Assembly (NCBI GenBank): GCA_003694235.1
Contig: RFKO01000231.1
Coordinates: forward strand, 1-13,881
Reading direction: 5' to 3'
Length of the DNA stretch: 13,881 nt
Source: Anaerolineae bacterium
GTDB lineage: Bacteria; Chloroflexota; Anaerolineae; Anaerolineales; UBA11858
A program made the position numbers and the translations under genes. This document shows positions 5,746-11,831 of this stretch, in pieces. How positions within the stretch are numbered: the first letter of the stretch is position 1; the number at the start of each line of letters is the position of its first letter. Below the pieces are notes generated by a model. It was given only the letters and a program-made list of their open reading frames with translations. It had not been told where the DNA came from and made no database searches.

Positions 5746-7140
5746 CTAATAACCACGCCTTGCCCCCGCCCCAAAGATCGAGGGCGGCAAATGAATGCCT
5801 GCTGCCTCGATTTGCGTCATCGCTTTCGGGCGCAATCCTGTGGGGCGCAATTCACCAATCACCTTACCGTTTTCGATACCGCGCTGCTCGAAGGCGAAGA
5901 TATCGGTCATTGTGATCACATCGCCTTCCATACCGCTGATCTCGGTGATGTTCACAACCTTACGCGTGCCATCCCGCAAACGTTCCTGATGTACCACCAG
6001 GTCAATGGCCGAGGCAATCTGCTCGCGGATCGCCCGCACCGGCAAATCCATACCGGCCATCAAGGCCATGGTCTCGATACGCGCCAGCGTATCGCGTGGG
6101 CTGTTGGAGTGCGCCGTGGTCATCGAGCCGTCATGGCCGGTGTTCATCGCCTGAAGCATATCGAGCGCTTCTTCGTCGCGGATCTCGCCCACGATGATGC
6201 GGTCGGGGCGCATACGCAACGAGTTGACCACCAACTGACGAATGGTAATCTCGCCCTTTCCTTCGATGTTGGGCGGGCGGGACTCCAGAGTGACCACATG
6301 CTCCTGGCGCAGCTGCAACTCGGCCGCGTTCTCGATGGTGATAATGCGCTCATCCGAGGGGATGAACTGAGAGAGAATGTTCAGCAAGGTGGTCTTCCCC
6401 GAACCGGTGCCGCCGGAAATCACAATATTCAGTCGCGCCTCCACGCAGGCCTTGAGGAATTGCAACGCTTCCGGCGTGATGCTGCCGAACTTGATCAGCT
6501 GCTCCACCGTGATGGGATTCTTGGAGAACTTACGGATGGTCAGCACCGGCCCGACCAGCGAAATGGGCGGTATCACGGCGTTGACGCGCGAGCCATCCGG
6601 CAGACGGGCATCCACATAAGGGCTGCTCTCATCAATGCGACGGCCAAGCGGCGCCACAATGCGGTCAATGATGCGCATGACATGCTCATCATCCTCGAAA
6701 GACATCGGCACGCGATGCAGCTTGCCGCGCTTCTCGATGTAGATATTCTTGGCGCCGTTGACCATGATTTCGGTGATCTCTTCGTCTTCCAGCAGCGGCT
6801 GCAACGGGCCAAAGCCCAGGATTTCAGCCGCGATCTGCTCGAACAGGCGATGCTTTTCCTGCCGTGAAAGAACGATGTTCTCTTCCGAGAGGATCTGCTC
6901 GAACAATTCGCGGATGGTATTGCGCACCGTCTGTACCTGGCTGACATCAATCGAGGGATCGAGTTCAGCCAACAAACGGTTCTGCACGCGGGTTTTCAGG
7001 TCAAGGTAGGTATCCCGCTGGGCATCGCTTGCCGGCGGGGCAATACGCCGCGACTGCAGAGAACGCAGACTGCCGGAATCCCCCCGGCCGCTACCTTGGG
7101 TCCCACCCTGCCCCTGTTCAATTCGTCGCAGTAAGGACAT
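5746..7140 (-). CDS. cpaF: Flp pilus assembly ATPase CpaF/TadA
   Basis: A 464-residue hexameric secretion ATPase of the PilT/VirB11 superfamily that powers pilus assembly at the cytoplasmic face. The N-terminal part (about 40-200) is the typical CpaF N-domain. The core carries Walker A GGTGSGKT (243-250), the Asp box IITIENAAELQL (266-277), Walker B RPDRIIVGEIRDEEA (311-325) and the His box GHDGSMTTAHSNS (335-347). All catalytic elements are intact. The first 35 residues are Gly/Ser/Gln/Arg-rich and probably disordered. The gene lies 24 bases after cpaE; the ribosome binding site is poor (GAG), so coupling to cpaE is possible. Confidence 0.96.
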   Translation of the reverse strand: MSLLRRIEQGQGGTQGSGRGDSGSLRSLQSRRIAPPASDAQRDTYLDLKTRVQNRLLAELDPSIDVSQVQTVRNTIRELFEQILSEENIVLSRQEKHRLFEQIAAEILGFGPLQPLLEDEEITEIMVNGAKNIYIEKRGKLHRVPMSFEDDEHVMRIIDRIVAPLGRRIDESSPYVDARLPDGSRVNAVIPPISLVGPVLTIRKFSKNPITVEQLIKFGSITPEALQFLKACVEARLNIVISGGTGSGKTTLLNILSQFIPSDERIITIENAAELQLRQEHVVTLESRPPNIEGKGEITIRQLVVNSLRMRPDRIIVGEIRDEEALDMLQAMNTGHDGSMTTAHSNSPRDTLARIETMALMAGMDLPVRAIREQIASAIDLVVHQERLRDGTRKVVNITEISGMEGDVITMTDIFAFEQRGIENGKVIGELRPTGLRPKAMTQIEAAGIHLPPSIFGAGARRGY

Positions 7141-7164
7141 ATGCTTTTACTCGCTGTTTCCAGA

Positions 7165-8394
7165 TTAAATTTCCTGAACGGATTCCAGTTCAGCCAGGCG
7201 CTGGCGCACTTTCTCGGCCAGTTCCAGGATTGCCCGGCTCACCGGTCGTTTGCGCTCCGTCAAAATAAACGGCTTACCGCGGTTCACCGAGGGCAGCACC
7301 ACGCGCTCTTCCTGCGGAATCACCACAGCCACCTCGTGCTTCAGGTTGTTGCCGATAGCCTCCGGGGTAATGGCAATGCGTTTATCGAAGCGACTGAGCG
7401 CCAGCAAAATACGCTCACTCCCCAGGCCCAAAGCGCCGGCCAGATCGAGGAACAGGCGCACATCGTTGATCGAAGGGATGTCCTGCATGGTGAGCAAAAT
7501 GAGCAGAGAACTGGCATCCATCGCGCTGATGGCCACATCGGTCAGATGAGAGCCGGCATCCACCACAACATAGGCGTACAGGCGGCGCAGATAGGCCAGG
7601 ATTTTGCCAAACTGCTCACCGTTGATATCCTCACTCTGCTCCGGCCGCAGAGGGGCCGCCAGCAACTTCATGCCGGTATCCCCATGCGTAATCAGCACTT
7701 CCTCGATGATCTCGGGATCGAGTTCATCGGCGCGCGGCGCGAGGTCGGTAATGTTATTCTTGCCGCGCACATTCAGCATGACCATCAGGTCTCCGAACTG
7801 AATTTTCCCATCCACAAGCACAACCGGCGTTTCCGGATTGTGCAGCGTCACGGCCAGATTGGTCGCCACCGTGGTCGTGCCCACGCCACCCTTGGGGCTG
7901 TAGACCACGATCACCTTGCCGTACGCGCCCGAGGCTGCCATGTAATCTCCGCCTGGCGCGACCGCGGCCCGCTCAGGCACATAACGCTCCTCTACTTTGC
8001 GCTTTTCCTCGTGCGCAATCTTGCCCGCCCGCCGGATGGCGGCGATTAACTCATCCACCATTGGCGGCTTGGTGAGGAAATCGCGCGCCCCGGCCAGCAT
8101 GGCACGGCGCATGTAATTCGGGTCGCCCTGAACCGACAAAATGACGATCTGGATATGAGGCAGCTCCTGGTGGATACTCTCCGTGGCTTTGATGCCATCC
8201 ATGTCCGGCATATTGATATCCATCAGGATGACATCCGGCGAGGTCTCCCGGGCCATCTGAATCCCTTCGCGCCCGGTAGAGGCCATGCCCACCACCTCAA
8301 TATCTTTCTCGAACTGCAACAGTTTACGAATATTCTCTCGGGCTTCGCGCACATCATCTACGATGACGACGCGGATGGTTTGTTCAGTGGTCAT
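7165..8394 (-). CDS. cpaE: Pilus assembly protein CpaE/TadZ with receiver domain and MinD-like ATPase
   Basis: A 409-residue two-domain protein. Residues 8-125 form a receiver domain with every phosphorylation residue present: acidic pair Asp13-Asp14, phospho-acceptor Asp59 in LMDINMPDMDG, Ser87, and Lys109 in FLTKPP. Residues about 160-400 form a ParA/MinD-type ATPase with the deviant Walker A SPKGGVGTTT (166-175) and a switch-like VVVDAGSHLTDVA segment. TadZ/CpaE proteins position the pilus machine in the cell. In several characterised TadZ proteins the receiver-like domain is degenerate; here it looks competent, so a histidine kinase could control localisation or assembly. A ribosome binding site (GGAG) lies about 9 bases upstream; the gene starts 20 bases after cpaB. 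Confidence 0.94.
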   Translation of the reverse strand: MTTEQTIRVVIVDDVREARENIRKLLQFEKDIEVVGMASTGREGIQMARETSPDVILMDINMPDMDGIKATESIHQELPHIQIVILSVQGDPNYMRRAMLAGARDFLTKPPMVDELIAAIRRAGKIAHEEKRKVEERYVPERAAVAPGGDYMAASGAYGKVIVVYSPKGGVGTTTVATNLAVTLHNPETPVVLVDGKIQFGDLMVMLNVRGKNNITDLAPRADELDPEIIEEVLITHGDTGMKLLAAPLRPEQSEDINGEQFGKILAYLRRLYAYVVVDAGSHLTDVAISAMDASSLLILLTMQDIPSINDVRLFLDLAGALGLGSERILLALSRFDKRIAITPEAIGNNLKHEVAVVIPQEERVVLPSVNRGKPFILTERKRPVSRAILELAEKVRQRLAELESVQEI

Positions 8395-8414
8395 TCAGAA
8401 TGCTCCGCATACCG

Positions 8415-9554
8415 TTAAGGTGTAGTGGTTTCTGCCGGTTGATTCGACTGACCGGGTAACGGCAGCCGATCAATCCGCGGGTCAATAGCATAAGGCAACT
8501 TCGCCGGGATGGGGATGTTGTAGACATCGAACAGATACTGCAAGGTCACCGCCTCGGTGGCGATTGGCGTATCGTCGCCCGACGCTCGCAGCAAGAGGGT
8601 GATCTGCGCGCCGCTGTTGATCAGATACTTCAGCGCCACGGCATCCTGCGGGTTCATGATCAGGGTGACAATATCCGGTTTGACGACCGGAGGCGGCGTC
8701 TGCTCTCCAGTGGTTTGCTGCGCGGGTTGAGCCTGTTGCCCTCCCTCAGCAGCCTGCTGCTCTCCGGCCTGTTGTGCCGCCGCCTGGGCCTCTTCTTCCT
8801 CCGGGGTAAGGAATTCGCCCACATGCAGCACCTCGACATCGTAGAGGATAATCTGCGTCACCAGACGCCCGCGCTGGGCTTCGGAAGGCTGGACATAGAC
8901 CAACTCGTTGAGAAGCGGGTCGAGTTCCGTGCGCCCAACCGTCCCCGCGCCCGGTTGAATATCAACGGTCAGCTGTGACTCGCCGGTCTCCGGGTTGGAG
9001 AACGGCCCGCGCACCACGCCGACCACGTTCGGCAATACCGATTGGAACTCGCTATCCACATCTTTGATCAGCCAGGAGGCCATCACGGCGACATGATCTC
9101 CAGGACGGGGGGCGTACGCCACCAGGGAGAGGCGATCCACCTCCACCGCCATCGCCAGCTTGCCGCGCGGGATCGCCAGAGCAGCCTGCGAGCCGGTGCG
9201 CGAGAGATCGGCGGCCTGATCCACCAGCATATTGGCCGTCAGAATGATACCTGCATCCAGGTCAAACTTGGCTCGCCGTCCCACAACCAGCGCCATATCG
9301 GTGAACATACCCTCAAAAACCACGTCGCGGGGAAGGTCAACCACACCCAGCATGGTTTCATCCAACACTGAACCACGCGGCGTGGGCTGGGTCACAATGA
9401 CCACAGAGACCAGATCCACCACCGGCGTGGGCTCCGGAGCCCCGCCCTCCGGCGTGGGCGGGGGTTGATTGAGTCGCTGCAGAAACACGAAACCCGCCAC
9501 CAGCAAAAGCAACAAGATTGCGGCCAGATAGAAGAATATTCGTCCTCGACGCAT
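8415..9554 (-). CDS. cpaB: Flp pilus assembly protein CpaB/RcpC (SAF domain)
   Basis: A 379-residue protein with a basic start and one membrane span (about 7-25), a Pro-rich linker, then an SAF domain (about 50-112: VVIVTQPTPRGSVLDETML...GRRAKFDLDAGIILTANMLV) and the RcpC/CpaB-like domain (about 125-330). In outer-membrane bacteria CpaB works in the periplasm with the secretin CpaC; no secretin is seen here, so it may act at the cell wall. Residues about 253-288 are an unusual Gln/Ala/Glu/Gly-rich low-complexity insert between two folded parts. The ribosome binding site GGAGG sits just before the ATG. It is the first gene of the machinery part of the locus, separated from the pilin by a terminator. 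Confidence 0.9.
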   Translation of the reverse strand: MRRGRIFFYLAAILLLLLVAGFVFLQRLNQPPPTPEGGAPEPTPVVDLVSVVIVTQPTPRGSVLDETMLGVVDLPRDVVFEGMFTDMALVVGRRAKFDLDAGIILTANMLVDQAADLSRTGSQAALAIPRGKLAMAVEVDRLSLVAYAPRPGDHVAVMASWLIKDVDSEFQSVLPNVVGVVRGPFSNPETGESQLTVDIQPGAGTVGRTELDPLLNELVYVQPSEAQRGRLVTQIILYDVEVLHVGEFLTPEEEEAQAAAQQAGEQQAAEGGQQAQPAQQTTGEQTPPPVVKPDIVTLIMNPQDAVALKYLINSGAQITLLLRASGDDTPIATEAVTLQYLFDVYNIPIPAKLPYAIDPRIDRLPLPGQSNQPAETTTP

Positions 9555-9771
9555 GATAGCCTCCTGCTTCGTCGGCTCATGAACGATGTCTGCGCTTATA
9601 GTCTACCTGAAATTGTCCAGAAACGCTACCCCTTCCCCTCACAAAAATACCAGGCCGCCGCGGGCCAGAAACGCTCTTCCTGAAGCAAATACCCCGGAAA
9701 GCGTGTAGCGGGGAACTAAAAATAAGACCTTGCCAGCCGGCAAGGTCTTATGCTGTCGGAACGATAATCGA
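9555..9771. other. Intergenic region between the pilin gene and cpaB
   Basis: No credible gene. It holds the pilin terminator (9717-9750), a weaker GC hairpin (CCCCG at 9692-9696 with CGGGG at 9709-9713), and an 11-base direct repeat CCAGAAACGCT at 9617-9627 and 9665-9675, 48 bases apart. A possible -10 TATAAG for cpaB on the minus strand (complement of 9595-9600) has no convincing -35. Whether cpaB has its own promoter or depends on read-through cannot be settled from the sequence. Confidence 0.5.
9717..9750 (-). terminator. Terminator after the Flp pilin gene
   Basis: A 12-base-pair stem (TAAGACCTTGCC at 9723-9734 with GGCAAGGTCTTA at 9739-9750) and a 4-base loop, followed on the minus strand by TTATTTTTAG. 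It starts about 22 bases after the pilin stop codon. It would release most pilin mRNA and let a fraction continue into cpaB, giving more pilin than machinery. Confidence 0.85.
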
Positions 9772-9918
9772 TTAGATATTGGAAACAATGTTGCTGAAAA
9801 CGTTACCGATGGCCGGGCCAAGCAGCGCGAGGATCACGATCACGACGACCGCGACCAGAACAAGGATCAACGCATATTCCACCAGGCCTTGACCTTTTTC
9901 CTTGGGTGCGAACAACAT
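9772..9918 (-). CDS. flp: Flp/Fap-type prepilin (major Tad pilin)
   Basis: A 48-residue prepilin, too short for most gene callers. The leader MLFAPKEKG is followed by the class IVb processing site G9|Q10 and the mature sequence QGLVEYALIL..., with Glu at mature position +5 and Tyr at +6, the hallmark Flp Glu-Tyr pair. Then comes a 20-residue hydrophobic helix (about 16-33) and a short polar tail ending SNIVSNI. Mature length would be about 39 residues. It is the polymerising subunit of the Flp pilus, cleaved and exported at the inner membrane. A strong ribosome binding site AAAGGAGG (complement of 9926-9933) lies 7 bases before the ATG. It has its own promoter and terminator and sits at the head of the Tad locus. 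Confidence 0.95.
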   Translation of the reverse strand: MLFAPKEKGQGLVEYALILVLVAVVVIVILALLGPAIGNVFSNIVSNI

Positions 9919-9943
9919 GAGACTGCCTCCTTTCTTCGAGATT

Positions 9944-9959
9944 CCTGTCCGACAACAGG
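9944..9959 (-). other. Small hairpin at the extreme 5' end of the pilin mRNA
   Basis: CCTGT (9944-9948) and ACAGG (9955-9959) form a 5-base-pair stem with a 6-base loop. The predicted transcription start is at about 9960, so the hairpin would be at the very 5' end of the message, as in other long-lived bacterial mRNAs where it blocks 5'-end decay. The stem is short, so this is tentative. Confidence 0.4.
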
Positions 9960-9966
9960 TAACTCC

Positions 9967-9994
9967 ATTATAGCAAGAACAGGCCCAAAAGCAA
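9967..9994 (-). promoter_or_regulatory. Extended -10 promoter of the Flp pilin gene
   Basis: On the minus strand a perfect -10 TATAAT (complement of 9967-9972) preceded by TGC makes an extended -10 element. A weak -35 TTGCTT (complement of 9989-9994) lies 16 bases upstream. The start would be near 9960, with a leader of about 42 bases. This is among the strongest promoters in the window, as expected for a pilin. Confidence 0.75.
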
Positions 9995-10003
9995 GCCCCC
10001 CAC

Positions 10004-10020
10004 CTTACAAATCTGTAAAG
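10004..10020. promoter_or_regulatory. Dyad upstream of the pilin promoter, candidate activator site
   Basis: TTACA (10005-10009) and TGTAA (10014-10018) are inverted around 4 bases, centred about 51 bases upstream of the predicted pilin start. It overlaps the stop codon of the histidine kinase gene. The position suits an activator; the adjacent NarL/DegU-type regulator is an obvious but unproven candidate. Five-base arms can occur by chance. Confidence 0.3.
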
Positions 10021-11066
10021 ACGGTTTGCTCGGCCACACTGACCGGAATCTGGAAGATCACCGTGCCGCCCTCCGGCCGCGAGGCGCTGACCTCCAGATA
10101 GCCTCCCAGCATCTCAACGCGCTCTTTGAGCGTCTTGAGGGCGATGCCGCCCGCCTCCAGCGCCTCTTCATAGGTAAAGCTCTTACCGTTGTCTTCGATC
10201 ACAACCCGCACGTTGGCATCTTGAATAGCCACCTGAATGGATGCCCTGGTCGCCTGCCCCTGGTGTTGTACAAAACTCAACAAGTCCTGAATGGAGCGAA
10301 AGATCACCACCTCGGCATACGACTCAAGTCGGCGTTCAACACCCGTGATTTCCAGATCGATCTGCATCCCCGTTTGTTCCTTCACCGCCTCAACATAACG
10401 CTTGAGCGTGGGGATCAATCCCAGGTCGTCCAGCATCATGGGACGCAGTTCGAACACAAAATTGCGCACCTGCTGGAAGGTTGCCGAGGCCGACTGCTTC
10501 AGCAGGTTCAGCTCCTCGCGCGCCTGCTCGGGGTCAATATCGAACAAACGCATGGCGATCTCGGCCTGCAAGATAAAATTCGAAAGCGCCTGGGCCGGGC
10601 CATCGTGCATCTGCCGGGAGAGCCGTTGACGTTCTGCCTCCTGAGCCTGGATAATCGCCTCCACCATTGAGAAAGTCTCTCCACTCAACCCCCTGCCCTC
10701 TCCCTCTTCCAGCATCTGCCGTATCTGTTCGACCACATCGAGCAGACGCTCAAGGGAACGCTTCTCCCCATTCAGACGCTCGATCTGCCCTCGCATGAGG
10801 AACAAGCGCTGCTGGACATCCAGCGCGTTGGCATAAGCCTCACGCACCTCCAGGGGCAACAAAGCATCGGCCTGTTTTTGGATCTTTTGCAGGTGCGCGG
10901 TCACCGTGGCATTGCGCTCCGTCAGCCGATTGACCTCAACCTGACTTTGCTGAAGTTTGATATCCAAATCCTTCAGGCTCTCCTGAGTTTCTTCCAGCAC
11001 ATCGCTCAAAAACTCTTCCAAAGAGCGGTCCGAACGAGATATGTTTTTCGCTTCTTCAACTGCCAT
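10005..11066 (-). CDS. Soluble DegS/NarX-type sensor histidine kinase
   Basis: A 353-residue cytoplasmic kinase with no membrane spans. A long, charged N-terminal region predicted to be coiled coil (about 11-120) is followed by a HisKA_3 dimerisation/phospho-acceptor domain with the motif RQMHDGPAQALSN (His154), the region LRPMMLDDLGLIPTL, and a C-terminal HATPase-like domain (about 250-345) with EDNGKSF. The layout is that of DegS. Oddly, the N-box, normally close to QEALNN, reads SIQDLLSFVQH, so the usual Glu and Asn that hold Mg-ATP are changed; the second glycine box is also atypical (GGIALKTLKERVEMLGG). Kinase activity is therefore uncertain. A start 90 bases upstream is possible, but the ATG at 11064-11066 has GGGAG 7 bases before it and overlaps the regulator stop by 11 bases. 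Confidence 0.88.
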   Translation of the reverse strand: MAVEEAKNISRSDRSLEEFLSDVLEETQESLKDLDIKLQQSQVEVNRLTERNATVTAHLQKIQKQADALLPLEVREAYANALDVQQRLFLMRGQIERLNGEKRSLERLLDVVEQIRQMLEEGEGRGLSGETFSMVEAIIQAQEAERQRLSRQMHDGPAQALSNFILQAEIAMRLFDIDPEQAREELNLLKQSASATFQQVRNFVFELRPMMLDDLGLIPTLKRYVEAVKEQTGMQIDLEITGVERRLESYAEVVIFRSIQDLLSFVQHQGQATRASIQVAIQDANVRVVIEDNGKSFTYEEALEAGGIALKTLKERVEMLGGYLEVSASRPEGGTVIFQIPVSVAEQTVFTDL

Positions 11067-11769
11067 GATGATTCTCCCGTGATGCACGGTTATCGTGCAA
11101 TTGAAACCATCCCCGCCGGATGGCGTAAACGGCGGCCTGGGTACGATCCTCGACATTCAACTTGCGCAAAATGGCCGTGACATGATTTTTCACCGTCTGA
11201 TAGCTGATACCCAGATGTGCGGCGATCTCTTTGTTGCTCATTCCCTGGGTAACATAGCCCAGCACATCCATCTCGCGCGAGGAGAGTGGTTGCAAGGGTT
11301 CATCCAGTTCACGCTGCTGGGAAATCGCGGCCAGCAAATACTCCTCAACCCAGGGGTTGATCTGCTCCGCAGTAAGCACTGTACCGTTGAACACAAATTT
11401 TCCCGCCCCCACATGACGCAACACCTGCAGTAATTCTTCCGGTTGTACATGCTTGGGGCAATACGCCGCCGCCCCTGCCCGCAAGGCGTGTAACAACTGC
11501 TCCACATCATCGTAAGCAGTGACCAGCACCACACGCGTGGCCAGCTTCTCTTCCTGCACCTGGCGGGTGATCTGCAAGCCGTTCTTCCCTGGCAGATGTA
11601 CATCCAGCACAACCACATCCGGCTGCAATGTCCGAATCATCTCCAAAGCCTGATCGCCATCCGCCGCCTCACCCACCACATCAAAATCGCGCTCCAACCG
11701 GAGGGTATCCCCTACCCCCTGGCGAAACAACGGATGATCATCGACAATCAACACTTTCAGCGGTGTCAT
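11056..11769 (-). CDS. NarL/FixJ (DegU-like) family response regulator
   Basis: A 237-residue DNA-binding regulator. The receiver domain (about 4-118) has the acidic pair Asp10-Asp11, phospho-acceptor Asp56 in VVVLDVHLPGKNG, Thr84 and Lys106, so it is complete. A linker (about 119-160) leads to a LuxR-type helix-turn-helix (about 161-220: LSSREMDVLGYVTQGMSNKEIAAHL, then TVKNHVTAILRKL). It is surely the partner of the kinase, whose start lies inside its last codons. Its target is not stated by the sequence; the Flp pilin promoter immediately downstream of the kinase is the nearest candidate. A ribosome binding site (GGAG) and a good promoter precede it. Confidence 0.94.
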   Translation of the reverse strand: MTPLKVLIVDDHPLFRQGVGDTLRLERDFDVVGEAADGDQALEMIRTLQPDVVVLDVHLPGKNGLQITRQVQEEKLATRVVLVTAYDDVEQLLHALRAGAAAYCPKHVQPEELLQVLRHVGAGKFVFNGTVLTAEQINPWVEEYLLAAISQQRELDEPLQPLSSREMDVLGYVTQGMSNKEIAAHLGISYQTVKNHVTAILRKLNVEDRTQAAVYAIRRGWFQLHDNRASRENHHGS

Positions 11770-11797
11770 AATTCTCCACAGGTCGATTTCGGCTCTC

Positions 11798-11826
11798 AGT
11801 ATAGCATATCACCATGCGGCAGGCAA
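11798..11826 (-). promoter_or_regulatory. Promoter of the two-component operon
   Basis: On the minus strand TTGCCT (complement of 11821-11826), a 17-base spacer and TATACT (complement of 11798-11803) preceded by TGC, an extended -10. It begins just after the stop codon of the glycosyltransferase gene. The predicted start is near 11791, with a leader of about 22 bases. Confidence 0.7.
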
Positions 11827-11831
11827 CAAAC

